A stretch of 64,000 nt of DNA. It comes from RYN-230 sp963717125 (lineage in GTDB: Bacteria > Actinomycetota > Actinomycetes > Streptosporangiales > Streptosporangiaceae). Below the pieces are notes generated by a model, which saw only the letters and a list, made by a program, of their open reading frames with translations, ran no database searches and was not told the DNA's origin. Below are positions 50,619 through 59,363 of this stretch, piece by piece. The DNA lies in the NCBI GenBank assembly GCA_963717125.1, contig CAVQVG010000003.1:124001-188000 (forward strand), written 5' to 3'. Both the position numbers and the translations under genes were made by a program. Positions within the stretch are counted from its first letter, which is position 1. The number at the start of each line of letters is the position of its first letter.

Positions 50619-51283
50619 CCGACCGGTTCAGCGCCGAGTTGTGGGATGACATCACCGGCATCTACGACGCCATCCTGGCCCACCCATTTCTCGGCGGGCT
50701 GGCCGACGGCAGCCTGCCCCAGGGGGCGTTCAGCTTCTATGTCGTTCAGGATGCGCTCTACCTGCGGAGCTATGCGAAGGCGCTGGCCATCATCGCGGGC
50801 CGCGCGCCGGATACCGCGGTCACCGAGATGTTCGCCCGGCACGCGGCGGACGTGATCGCGGTGGAGGCCACGCTGCACGGCACGCTGCTGGCCGACCTGG
50901 GCATCGACCCGGCGGTGGCCGCCGCGGCGCAGCCCGCCCCGACCACCCTGGCCTACACCAGCTACCTGCTGGCCACGGTGAGCGGCGGGTCGTACGCCGA
51001 GGGCGTCGGCGCGGTGCTGCCGTGCTACTGGATCTACTGGGAGGTCGGCAAGGAGCTGCTCCGCCGCGGCTCACCGGAACCGCGCTACCAGCGGTGGATC
51101 GACATGTACGGCGGCGAGGAGTTCGGCGAGGTGGTGCAGTCGGTGCTGGACGTGACCGACCGGCTGGGCCCGGAGCTGGCCCCGGCCGAGCGGGCCCAGG
51201 TGCACCGGCACTTCCGCACCACGAGCCGCTACGAGTGGATGTTCTGGGACATGGGCTACCGCGAGGAAAGCTGGCCGGTCTAA
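50615..51283 (+). CDS. tenA: aminopyrimidine aminohydrolase (thiaminase II)
   Basis: 222 residues. It salvages aminopyrimidines from degraded thiamine. Helical TenA fold: FSFYVVQDALYLRSYAKALAI, and the Cys-containing active-site helix VLPCYWIYWEVGKELL. The C-terminus ESWPV is typical. It is last in the thi operon. The last 18 bases of its coding region recur downstream at 52234. Confidence 0.9.
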   Translation: MTDRFSAELWDDITGIYDAILAHPFLGGLADGSLPQGAFSFYVVQDALYLRSYAKALAIIAGRAPDTAVTEMFARHAADVIAVEATLHGTLLADLGIDPAVAAAAQPAPTTLAYTSYLLATVSGGSYAEGVGAVLPCYWIYWEVGKELLRRGSPEPRYQRWIDMYGGEEFGEVVQSVLDVTDRLGPELAPAERAQVHRHFRTTSRYEWMFWDMGYREESWPV

Positions 51284-51400
51284 GCCGGATCCTTACGGCT
51301 TGGTAACTGTGCACGGGACCGCTGCTACGGCAGCCCGCCGCGCGCGCATGCTCATTCAGCGCACGTCCAGGAAACTAACAGCGTCGGATGAGGAGCAGGC

Positions 51401-52189
51401 ATGGCGAGCGACGGGACGAGACCATTGACCAGAAGAGGGCGCGTCCCGGCGGCGGCATTATTGGCCCTGGCCCTGGCGGTTGGGGCCGGCGGCTGCGGGT
51501 ACCTGGGCGGCAGCGCCGCCAACACCGGCGCGACGGCCAGCGCGAGCGGCAGCGCGTCGACCGTGGCCAACCCGCTCGCCGGGCTCTCCGCGACCCAGGT
51601 CGTCAGCCGGGCCGTCGCCGACCTGCACACCGCGACCACGGTCCACGTCGCGGGCACGGTCACCGGGTCCGGCCTGCGGATCCGGCTCAACCTCAGCCTG
51701 GTCCGCGGACAGGGCTGCGACGGCCGCATGGCGCTGCACGGCATGGGCGCCTTCCGGCTGATCATGATCGGCAAGCAGATCTGGCTCAAGCCGAACAACG
51801 CGTTCTGGACCCACTTCGGCGGCAGCAACCCAGCCGCGCTGCAGCTGCTCGAGGGCAAGTGGATAAAGCCGTCCAAGACCAGCCAGTTCGGCGCGTTTGG
51901 CCAGCTCTGCCAGCCCAGCCAGCTGGCCGGGATGTTCGGCACGGTGCCCGCGCTGGGCACGGGCAAGGACGTGACGGTGGCCGGCCAGCCGGCGCTGCAG
52001 ATCGGCGGGAAGGACAAGCAGGGCGGCGGCATCCTGGACGTCTCCGTCGCCGCCAGGCCGGAGTTCCTTCGCCTGATCAGCACCGGCACCAATGCGGCGC
52101 GGCTCGACTTCACCGGGTACGGCACAGCGGCGCGGCTGGCCCCGCCGCCGGCCAGTCAGGTCGTCAACGGCAAGAACTTCGGGTTCTGA
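51401..52189 (+). CDS. secreted LppX/LprG-like lipoprotein
   Basis: 262 residues. The signal peptide AAALLALALAVGAGGC ends in a lipobox (AGGC), followed by a low-complexity Ser/Ala linker. The mature domain (VVSRAVADLHTATTVHVAGTVTGSGLRIRLNLSLV...) resembles the LppX/LprAFG fold that carries lipids across the envelope. No catalytic motif. It stands alone after the thi operon. Confidence 0.78.
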   Translation: MASDGTRPLTRRGRVPAAALLALALAVGAGGCGYLGGSAANTGATASASGSASTVANPLAGLSATQVVSRAVADLHTATTVHVAGTVTGSGLRIRLNLSLVRGQGCDGRMALHGMGAFRLIMIGKQIWLKPNNAFWTHFGGSNPAALQLLEGKWIKPSKTSQFGAFGQLCQPSQLAGMFGTVPALGTGKDVTVAGQPALQIGGKDKQGGGILDVSVAARPEFLRLISTGTNAARLDFTGYGTAARLAPPPASQVVNGKNFGF

Positions 52190-52205
52190 CTGGCCCGCGT
52201 GGCGC

Positions 52206-52232
52206 GGCGGCCCAGCCCTGAGCTGGGCCGCC
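52206..52232 (+). terminator. 11-bp hairpin after the lipoprotein gene
   Basis: GGCGGCCCAGC and GCTGGGCCGCC pair perfectly around CCTGA, starting 17 bases after the lipoprotein stop. No U-tract, as is usual in high-GC genomes. Confidence 0.7.
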
Positions 52233-52330
52233 ACGAGGAAAGCTGGCCGGTGTACAGGCCGGCGCGGCCGCCCGGGAGGGGACTAGGCGCCGCGCCGGCC
52301 GGGGCTATTTCACTGCGTGGCCGGTGCTAT

Positions 52331-54907
52331 CTAGTGGATGGAGAGCGCCAGCACAGTGAGCGAGCTGGCCGGGAACGTGTACCGGAAGTCCGCTCCTTGC
52401 GGGCCGACCAGGTGGGTCACCGGGCTGATCGCGGTCGGGTGGGCTAGCGAGTTCATCGCGGTTGGGTCCCCGGTCAGTACGGTAGCCGTGCCCCCCGACA
52501 CTCCGCTGATGCCGCCCAGGTCCACGTTCACGCTGGTGGCCGACGTGCCCCGGTTGACCACGGTCAGGTAGGTGGTCCCAGCCTTGGTCGTGGCGACCGC
52601 CCACAGGTTGCCGTTGCCGCCGACGATCTGCGACGGCGCGACGTGGTCGCCTGCCGAATCGGCGAACATCCGCTGCGCGTAGTAGGACGGCGAGCCGTAG
52701 CTGCGCAGCCCGTCGTAGCCGATCAGGTTCGTCGGCCAGCTCTGCGCGTTGACGTTGACCAGCAGCGGGGCGTACGAGGCGCCGATGACGACGTCCGCGT
52801 TGCGCTCCACACCAGTCAGGAACGCGGCCTCACCGAGCGCGCCGGCCAGCGTGCCGGTCGGCGAGCCCTGGGTCACCGCGTACTCGCCCACGATGTGCTT
52901 GGGCCCGCTGGGGCTGGTGTTGTCGTAGGCGCTCGAGTCGGCGGCCAGCACATCCGGGTTGTCGGAGTAGTAGTGATCGTCGATCACGTCCGGGGTGCGG
53001 CTGGTCACGCTGGTGGTCGCGATGATCTTCAGCTGCGGGTAGGCCGCCTTGATCGCGTCGTAGAACATCGGGAAGCGGTAGGCGTTGTAGCTGCCCGAAC
53101 TGTCGAAGAAGTCCTCGTTCCCGACCTCCACGTAGTTCAGGTCGAACGGCGCTGGGTGCCCGTCCGCGGCCCGCATCGCCCCGAACTTGCTGGTGGTGGG
53201 GCCGATCGCGTACTGGATCTCATCCAGCGCGTCCTGCACGTAGGGCTGCAGCTGGTTCTGCGGCACCACCGTCCCGTTCAGCGTGTAGCCGGCGAACACG
53301 GCCAGGATGGGTTGCGCGCCGAGTTCCTGGGCCATCTCCAGGTATTCGAGCAGGCCCATGCCGTCCTGGGACCAGTAGCCCCAGGCGCTGTCGAAGTGGC
53401 CGGGCCGGTCCTGCACCGGGCCGATCGTGGTCTTCCAGTTGAAGTACGTGGACAGCGTGTCACCCTCCAGGTAGTTGCCGCCCGGGACGCGCAGGTAACC
53501 CGGGTGCAGCGCGGCCAGTTTCTGCATCAGGTCGATGCGCAGCCCGTTCGGCGTGTTGTCGTAGGTGGGCGGGAACAGCGACACGAACGTGAACCAGGCT
53601 TCGCTGCCGGCGTTGGCTGGGTTGCTGGTCGTGATGACCAGCCGGTTGTCCAGGCTGGGCGGGATCCCGCGCGGCGTGGTCAGCGTGCCTTTGTACTGGG
53701 CCCAGTCGCTGGTGATCGACGGGATCGTGGTGCTGGCCCACACCCGGCCGCTGCTGCTTTCCAGCGACGCGGTCAGCGGCCCGGTGAACCCGGTCCCGGC
53801 CTTGGCGAAGAACGACAGGTGGTAGGTGGTGCCGGCGGTGACCGGGACGCCGAAGTAGCCGTCGTTGGCGATGCCGGCCTGGCTGCCGGACGGCAGGCTG
53901 CTCACGCTCAGCTTGAGCGCGACCGGGTTGGCGGTGTTCAGCGGCTGCGAGCTGTCCAGCGCGATGCTGGCGGCTGCTCCGTTGTTCTGCACCGCGGACC
54001 AGTACACGGGCGAGGTGGCGTTCTCCTTGAGGTCGCGGTTGCGGACCAGCTCCGCGTAGATGCCGCCGTCGCCCGAGTGGTTGATCTCCTCCAGGAACTC
54101 GCCGAACTGGGTTGGGTTCAGCGCCGGGCCGGTCTCGTCCTCGTGCACGGTGATCGAGCCGGTGCCGGCCAGCGCTTTGATCTGGGCAGCGGGCAGCACG
54201 CCGGAGTAGGCGCGCACGTCGTCGATGGACCCGCTCACCCAGTCGGTCGGGCTGCCGTTGTAGAAGCCGCGCCCGACGGCCAGCGGGCCGGTTGCCGACC
54301 ATGGGGCGATCGAGGGCACGGTCTGCTGAAGGGCGCCGTTGACGTACAGCGACTGGGTGCCAGCCTGGGCGTCGTACACCCCGGTGAGCAGGTACCAGAC
54401 GCCGTCCTGGGGGACGATCGGGCTGGTCGCGATGGCCCCGTAGGCCGCGGTCGAGTCGTAGGCGATCCGGGTGAACGCGAACCGGCCGGTGTCCCCGCGC
54501 AGTTGCAGGTAGAACGCGGCGACGTTGGTGCCGTCCTCGCTGACGAACGTCTGGTACCCGTTGGTGTTGTCTAGCTTCACCCAGGCCGAGACGGTGAAGC
54601 TGGCGCTCGTGTCGATGACCGGGCCGGCACTGGCCGCGTCCTGCTGCGGGGTGACGGACAGGGCGTGCGGCCCGACCACCCCGGTGGTCCAGCCGGCGCC
54701 GCCCTGCAAGGTCAGCGGATGGCCGTTGCCTGAGCTGTCCGCGGCGGTGGTGCCAGTGCCCTCGTCGAACGTCCAGTGCCCGATGAGGGTGGCGGCCGGG
54801 GCGGTGGCCGCCGCCGAGGTGGCGCCCGTGCTACGGGCCGATGCGGCCAGGGCGCCCAGGGAGACCAGAGCTAAGCCGAGGATCGAGGCGAGAATGCGTC
54901 GTCGCAT
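52331..54907 (-). CDS. secreted GH51-type alpha-L-arabinofuranosidase with LamG domain
   Basis: 858 residues from ATG 54907, after GAAGGAGA. A Sec signal peptide (RRRILASILGLALVSLGALAAS) is followed by a LamG/concanavalin-like domain at about residues 40-205 (LIGHWTFDEGTGTTAADSSGNGH). The glycosidase follows: FGEFLEEINHSGDGGIYAELVRNRDL, YLRVPGGNYLEGDT, the acid/base Glu in YVEVGNEDFF and the likely nucleophile Glu in HIVGEYAV. It would remove arabinofuranosyl side chains from plant hemicellulose outside the cell. A LacI-type operator candidate lies about 150 bases upstream. Confidence 0.88.
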   Translation of the reverse strand: MRRRILASILGLALVSLGALAASARSTGATSAAATAPAATLIGHWTFDEGTGTTAADSSGNGHPLTLQGGAGWTTGVVGPHALSVTPQQDAASAGPVIDTSASFTVSAWVKLDNTNGYQTFVSEDGTNVAAFYLQLRGDTGRFAFTRIAYDSTAAYGAIATSPIVPQDGVWYLLTGVYDAQAGTQSLYVNGALQQTVPSIAPWSATGPLAVGRGFYNGSPTDWVSGSIDDVRAYSGVLPAAQIKALAGTGSITVHEDETGPALNPTQFGEFLEEINHSGDGGIYAELVRNRDLKENATSPVYWSAVQNNGAAASIALDSSQPLNTANPVALKLSVSSLPSGSQAGIANDGYFGVPVTAGTTYHLSFFAKAGTGFTGPLTASLESSSGRVWASTTIPSITSDWAQYKGTLTTPRGIPPSLDNRLVITTSNPANAGSEAWFTFVSLFPPTYDNTPNGLRIDLMQKLAALHPGYLRVPGGNYLEGDTLSTYFNWKTTIGPVQDRPGHFDSAWGYWSQDGMGLLEYLEMAQELGAQPILAVFAGYTLNGTVVPQNQLQPYVQDALDEIQYAIGPTTSKFGAMRAADGHPAPFDLNYVEVGNEDFFDSSGSYNAYRFPMFYDAIKAAYPQLKIIATTSVTSRTPDVIDDHYYSDNPDVLAADSSAYDNTSPSGPKHIVGEYAVTQGSPTGTLAGALGEAAFLTGVERNADVVIGASYAPLLVNVNAQSWPTNLIGYDGLRSYGSPSYYAQRMFADSAGDHVAPSQIVGGNGNLWAVATTKAGTTYLTVVNRGTSATSVNVDLGGISGVSGGTATVLTGDPTAMNSLAHPTAISPVTHLVGPQGADFRYTFPASSLTVLALSIH

Positions 54908-54982
54908 GATGTTCTCCTTCGCTGCTGCTCCTGATGGCCGCACGGCCGCGCGCCGGAGATCCAATCCGCAAGCACCAGCACC

Positions 54983-55040
54983 TGTACAAGCACGGGCCTG
55001 TACAAGCACGGGCCTAAGCACGGGCCAAGCACGGGCACAA
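54983..55040. repeat. short tandem repeat upstream of the arabinofuranosidase
   Basis: Units of TGTACAAGCACGGGCC and shortened AAGCACGGGCC copies occur four to five times. They lie in the leader or promoter region between the gene start (54907) and the operator candidate. Confidence 0.75.
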
Positions 55041-55058
55041 GCGCTGGTACATGTGCTT

Positions 55059-55072
55059 TGTTAGCGCTCACA
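55059..55072. promoter_or_regulatory. LacI-family operator candidate
   Basis: TGTTAGCGCTCACA is a 14-bp palindrome with one mismatched pair and the AGCGCT core typical of LacI-family sites in actinomycete carbohydrate genes. It lies 152 bases upstream of the GH51 start. Likely repression relieved by an arabinan-derived inducer. Confidence 0.5.
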
Positions 55073-55444
55073 TCGCTGGCTGCTCGCGCTGTGCTCCTCC
55101 TTTCCGTCCGTTGTCCCTGGTGGCGGGCCTGCCCGGGCTGGCTGCCCGCGACCGCCCGCGGCTGCCCGGCGAGCATCGAGCCGGCTGATCGCCCGAGAAT
55201 CGCGCCGCTGCCGTGCACCGTCCATGTTCAGCGCGCCCTCACCACGCGTCAAGAGCGCCCCGCCGGGCCCGGCGCACGGGTCCGCCGGGCCTGGCGCGGG
55301 AGTCTGCCGGGCCTGGCGCGGCGGAAATGCCCCGTCCCGGCCGCCGGGCGCGAATCTCCGCTGACCGAATAGTTGACATTGACTAGTCAGTCATGGGCCC
55401 GGTTCCGCGGCCAGCCCGCGCCGGGCGGCTGAGCGATTCCCGGC

Positions 55445-56266
55445 TCAGCCGGTGGGCTTGCCGTGGTGGGTTGCGGCCGGCGTGGGCAGCGCGGAAGGTT
55501 TGCCGTGGTGGGTAGCGGCCTGCGTGGGCTTCCCGCCGTGCGTAGGTAGCGCCGACGGCTTGCCGTGCTGCGGGTGGGCCGGATGGCTGTTCCCGGGGTT
55601 ACCAGGATGGACCACCTGTGCGCAGTACGCCGTCACCCGGGCCGCCCCGCCCGCTGCGGCGGCCAGTCTGCGGAACGTCACCGGGTTGTGCCCGGGGTGA
55701 CCGTGGGCCAGCGCCCGTTCGTACGCACGGCACAGACCGTAGGCCGCGTTACCCGCTGCCGGTGGCGCCGCCGGGCGGCCCGGGTCGGGTCGTGGTGCGC
55801 CGCGGGCGGGGGGCGCGCCGATGACGGCGTGCGCGAGCCGCTGCATCGGAGCGGGTAGCGCGCCCGCATAGGCCGCGACGGCGCTGCCCGCGATCAGCGC
55901 GACGGCAGCGGTGGCTACCGCGAGCCGGACGCCGGCCAGCCGGGACCGAAGCAGATGGCCGCTGCGGCGCGGGCCAGCGCCGCTCACCCGAGCGCGACAC
56001 GGGCCAGTGTGGCCACGGCCCTGGCCGGCCAGGCCGCGGAACGCGGTCAGCGCACTGGCCTCGGCGGCTGGGCCGCTGGATACCGGGGCCGCGTACAGCG
56101 CGGCGAAACTCTCCACCAGCGGGCGCAAACTGGCCACCGCTTCCTCGGGTCGCAGCTCCCGGGCCAGCAGCGCGTCAAAGGCGGGGTCCCCGAGCGGGGG
56201 GACGTCGCCTCGGTCTGGCCTTAGTGAAATCGGCATGTCGCCATCTGGAACGCCGCCACTGGTCAC
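55445..56266 (-). CDS. anti-sigma-like single-helix membrane protein
   Basis: 273 residues from GTG 56266, which overlaps the sigma stop as GTGA. A cytoplasmic N-terminal part (ARELRPEEAVASLRPLVESFAALY) precedes one membrane helix (LAVATAAVALIAGSAVAAYAG). The outer part ends in repeats of HHGKPSALPT type. The order sigma then membrane protein and the coupling indicate an anti-sigma role, although no zinc-finger motif is present. Confidence 0.65.
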   Translation of the reverse strand: MTSGGVPDGDMPISLRPDRGDVPPLGDPAFDALLARELRPEEAVASLRPLVESFAALYAAPVSSGPAAEASALTAFRGLAGQGRGHTGPCRARVSGAGPRRSGHLLRSRLAGVRLAVATAAVALIAGSAVAAYAGALPAPMQRLAHAVIGAPPARGAPRPDPGRPAAPPAAGNAAYGLCRAYERALAHGHPGHNPVTFRRLAAAAGGAARVTAYCAQVVHPGNPGNSHPAHPQHGKPSALPTHGGKPTQAATHHGKPSALPTPAATHHGKPTG

Positions 56267-56883
56267 GGTGTTACATCCTGCGCGACCAGGGTCTGAGCCA
56301 GCCGGCGCAGCCCACGGTGCGCGGCGACGCGGACGGCGCCCGGGCTGCGGCCCACTATCCGGGCCACCGTGTCGTTGTCCAGGTCGGCCACCATCCGCAG
56401 CAGGATGATCTCGGCCTGTTGCGCAGGTAGTTCCCGCACCGCCCTGATCAGCTCGGCGACGCCCAGGTTGCCCATGGCCAGCACAGCCGCGTCCGCCGCC
56501 GCTGGTTCGGCGCCCGGCGGCAGCTCGGCGTAGGGCGCTTCGGGATGGCGCGAGCGGCGGCGGTGCTCGTCCAGCGTGCGCCGCCGGGCGATCGTGAACA
56601 GCCAGGACCGCCAGGCGTGTTCGTCGCCGCGGAACGCGGGCAAGCCCCGGACCACCTGCAGCCACGTCTCGCCCGCGACGTCTTCGGCGCAGTCCGGCGC
56701 GGCGACCCGGAGATAGCGCAGCAGAGCTGGGTTGCTGTCCCGCCACAGCCGGGCGAAGGCGGCCTCGCTGCCGTCTTGGGCAGCGGCCAGCACGGCCGTG
56801 AACTCCTCGCCGATCACAGCCGTGAGTATCGAGACCGGCCCGGCCGGGCCGCAGTGGAATCGCGCTTCACCGGGCAATCCCAC
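56263..56883 (-). CDS. ECF-type RNA polymerase sigma factor
   Basis: 206 residues at most; the exact start is uncertain, since no strong ribosome site precedes 56883 and a GTG at 56817 is possible. Region 2: AAFARLWRDSNPALLRYLRV and DCAEDVAGETWLQVVRGL. Region 4: LDNDTVARIVGRSPGAVRVAAHRGLRRL. Its 3' end overlaps the membrane partner gene. Confidence 0.88.
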   Translation of the reverse strand: MGLPGEARFHCGPAGPVSILTAVIGEEFTAVLAAAQDGSEAAFARLWRDSNPALLRYLRVAAPDCAEDVAGETWLQVVRGLPAFRGDEHAWRSWLFTIARRRTLDEHRRRSRHPEAPYAELPPGAEPAAADAAVLAMGNLGVAELIRAVRELPAQQAEIILLRMVADLDNDTVARIVGRSPGAVRVAAHRGLRRLAQTLVAQDVTP

Positions 56884-56969
56884 GCGGCTGGCCGGGCCAC
56901 TGGCCGGGCTACTGGCGTCAGCCGCTCACCCCCGGTGGGTACTGGCGGGGGTCACTGGCACCGCGCACC

Positions 56970-57617
56970 TCAGTAGGCAATGCCCGGCGGCCGGGTGCGC
57001 TGCGGCAACCCGCCGTGGTGCACCGCGGCCGGCCGGACATCCGCCCCGCCCGGCTGGCGGGCTGGTGCCGCGACGCCGTCCGGTGCCGCGGCTGCCTCCG
57101 CCATCGGCACTTCGCCGGTCGCCGGGACGACCCCGACGAGTTCGCCGTCCTCGCTCGCTACCGGCTCGAATTCGTCGGCTGGGTCGGCGCTGCCGCGGGC
57201 CCGCCAGCGGGAGGGGACGAACAACGGGACGATCAGCGCCAGCCCGGCCGCGCCGAGGATCCCCCGGGCCAGCAGGCTCTCGAAGCCGGCCCCGAACGCG
57301 TGCGACTTCAGCGGGATCAGCTCGTCGGCGCGGCGGATGCTGACCAGATAGAGCACGGTCAGGCCGAGAAGCAGCAGCCCGGGCAGCCCGGAAGCGAGCG
57401 GTGATACCCGCGGCGCGGCGATCAGGATCCCGGCCAGCAGTCCAGTAGCGGCCAGGGCGCCCACCGCGAGCAGGGCATGGTGGTCGGAGAGCAGCGAGGT
57501 GCCGCCTGCCGACAGCCGGGACGACTCAGCCGCAAGCCGGACGTATCCCCAGGTCGCAGCAAAGAACAGACCCGCTGCCATGGCGATTGCCAGGATTATC
57601 CCGGTCACATGTCGCAT
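56970..57617 (-). CDS. four-helix membrane protein, unknown
   Basis: 215 residues. Helices at about 8-28, 47-66, 77-95 and 120-138. The last 75 residues are polar and acidic, then Pro/Ala-rich (DPADEFEPVASEDGELVGVV). No motif recognised. It lies upstream of the ECF operon on the same strand, with an 86-base gap. Confidence 0.6.
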   Translation of the reverse strand: MRHVTGIILAIAMAAGLFFAATWGYVRLAAESSRLSAGGTSLLSDHHALLAVGALAATGLLAGILIAAPRVSPLASGLPGLLLLGLTVLYLVSIRRADELIPLKSHAFGAGFESLLARGILGAAGLALIVPLFVPSRWRARGSADPADEFEPVASEDGELVGVVPATGEVPMAEAAAAPDGVAAPARQPGGADVRPAAVHHGGLPQRTRPPGIAY

Positions 57618-57651
57618 ATACCGGCCCTTCCGCCAGCCAGGTGAGTCAGAG

Positions 57652-58059
57652 CTAGGGATAAGAACGCCGCCACGGGCGATGTGTTACGCGGGCCAGCGAC
57701 GGGCCGGCCCGCTCGCCCAGCAGCGTCATCTCGTACGCGAGGCTGCCCAGGTCGCACTCGGGCGCGGCCAGCACGGCGAGCACCGAGTTGCTGCTGATCG
57801 ACATCATGATCAGCATCCCGTGCTCCATCACCACGGCCGCCTGGGCGACCGGGCCACCGCGGAAGATGCGGGCCGCGCCTTGCACCAGCTTGGTCAGGCC
57901 GGATGTCACTGCGGCCAGTTGGTCCGCCTGGTCACGGGGCAAGCCGGGCGAGGAGGCCAGTGGCAGTCCGTCGGCGGACACCACGGCCGCGTGCGCGACC
58001 GCTGGCACCTGCTCGGTAAACGACGTGACCAGCCGGTTCAGGTCTTCCACGGGGCTCAC
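57652..58059 (-). CDS. roadblock/LC7-domain protein
   Basis: 135 residues. LNRLVTSFTEQVPAVAHAAVVSADGLPLAS and LVQGAARIFRGGPVAQAAVVMEHGMLIMMSISSNSVLAVLA match the MglB-like roadblock fold. In actinomycetes such proteins form conservons with a GTPase, DUF742 and histidine-kinase genes. Here it is an isolated copy, and only a small hypothetical gene overlaps its start. Confidence 0.85.
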   Translation of the reverse strand: MSPVEDLNRLVTSFTEQVPAVAHAAVVSADGLPLASSPGLPRDQADQLAAVTSGLTKLVQGAARIFRGGPVAQAAVVMEHGMLIMMSISSNSVLAVLAAPECDLGSLAYEMTLLGERAGPSLARVTHRPWRRSYP

Positions 58060-58261
58060 CAGGTGCTCCTAACTCTGCGGGCCATCCGGCGCCGTCGGCC
58101 GCGTCGAGCCTGCGCGCGAGCTCATCGAGGTCGTAAGCACTGATCAGCGCGTGCGCGGCGGGGTGGTCGGGTGGCGGCATGGCCCAGTACTGCGCTGTGG
58201 CCTGGCCACGCCAGACCGACCAGCCTGGGTACTGGCGTCTCAGCCACTCGAGGTCTGGCAT
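57932..58261 (-). CDS. small hypothetical protein with protein-like N-terminus
   Basis: The first 55 residues (LEWLRRQYPGWSVWRGQATAQYW, then HALISAYDLDELARRLDAAD) look like a real small actinobacterial protein. The rest is Gly/Arg/Pro-rich and overlaps the roadblock gene in another frame. A frame change near 58090 may have extended the frame. The natural gene may end before 58060. Confidence 0.45.
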   Translation of the reverse strand: MPDLEWLRRQYPGWSVWRGQATAQYWAMPPPDHPAAHALISAYDLDELARRLDAADGAGWPAELGAPGEPRGRPEPAGHVVYRAGASGRARGRGVRRRTATGLLARLAP

Positions 58262-58408
58262 CGTTGGCAGCCTCGCTCCGGCCGGCCCTCACCTGGCCCA
58301 GGTGCGGCACGCCGATGTCACGGCCGGTACAGCACGCAGCATGCGCGACCCCCTCCTGGATGCGAAGACAACCCCGCTATGCCGGTGTAAGCGCCGGGCC
58401 ATGCCGAT

Positions 58409-58472
58409 CTGTTACGCGCCACCGCTGTTGCGCGCCGGCCCTGTTACGCATCGCCGCTGTTGCGGGCCGCCG
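58409..58472. repeat. 32-bp imperfect tandem repeat
   Basis: Two copies beginning CTGTTACGC at 58409 and 58441, each containing GCCGCTGTTGCG or ACCGCTGTTGCG. They lie in the non-coding stretch between the SMR and roadblock-region genes. Confidence 0.6.
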
Positions 58473-58506
58473 CCAGCCAGGGGTCAGCCACGGGCGTCCC
58501 TCCCGG

Positions 58507-58830
58507 CTAGGGCGTCACGCCAGACAGGTTGAGGCCGATCACCCCGGTCAGAATCAGCCCGATCGACACGATCTTGGTGGTCGTCACCGGGTCACCGAGG
58601 ACGAGCATGCCGATGGTGGCCGCGCCGGTGGCCCCGATCCCGGTCCACACCGCGTAGGCCGCGCCGACCTCGAGATGCTTGAGCGCCATCGTGAGCAGCC
58701 CGAAACTGATCAGCGCGCAGACGGCGAAGCCGACCGTGGGCCACAGTTTGGTCAGCCCGTGGCTCATCTTGAGGAACACCGCGAAACCCGTTTCGAAGAT
58801 GCCCGCGGTGATGATGATTAGCCAGGCCAT
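58507..58830 (-). CDS. SMR-family multidrug efflux protein
   Basis: 107 residues from ATG 58830 with four helices. The essential membrane Glu is in IIITAGIFETGFAVFLK (helix 1). Other motifs: LEVGAAYAVWTGIGATGAATIGMLVLGDP and the last helix VSIGLILTGVIGLNL. This is the SugE/EmrE group, exporting quaternary cations or guanidinium with protons. It follows the truncated DedA gene by a few bases. Confidence 0.88.
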   Translation of the reverse strand: MAWLIIITAGIFETGFAVFLKMSHGLTKLWPTVGFAVCALISFGLLTMALKHLEVGAAYAVWTGIGATGAATIGMLVLGDPVTTTKIVSIGLILTGVIGLNLSGVTP

Positions 58831-58837
58831 CGCGTCG

Positions 58838-59143
58838 TCACCCCTGCCGTCGCCGGCCGGTCGCCGGGCTCGGACGGCCGGTCCGCAGCAGCCGCCGGTC
58901 CACGGCCGGGCCGAAGCGCAGGCCGACCAGGTAGGCGGCGTTGTCGCCGAGAAAGGCACCCAGCGCGGCCAGCACCACCAGCACCCCGATCCGCGGGTCG
59001 GTGCTGCCCGCCGTGACCGCGCCTAGCGCGATGATCACGGACTCGCTCGGCAGCCAGGGCAGCAGCGCGTCCAGCGCCGGGACGCCCACCGCGGCCAGGT
59101 ACGACAGCACCGAACCGACGTCCAGCGCATACAGGCTGTTCAC
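58838..59143 (-). pseudogene. truncated DedA-family membrane protein
   Basis: 101 residues. LSYLAAVGVPALDALLPWLPSESVIIALGAV and GAFLGDNAAYLVGLRFGPAVDRRLL match the first half of DedA proteins, which are about 200 residues. The frame ends in a basic tail just before the SMR gene. The second VTT-domain half is missing. It was possibly cut when the SMR gene came in. Confidence 0.6.
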
Positions 59144-59363
59144 CTGGCCTCCCCGCAGACTCCGAAGTCGCTACCTGTGATGTGCACAGCTCACCGTGCC
59201 GAGCCGCACATCAGTCGGAGACGGTGTGGATATCGGGTGCAGACTCGGGCCGCCGCGGGCCTCGATCGGCGCCTTCACAAAGACTCCATGGCGGCGCATG
59301 ACGGTTCCAGATCTGCCCGGTTGGCAGAATGCGCCCCCAGGACCGTCAATGTGAGCTGGTCTG

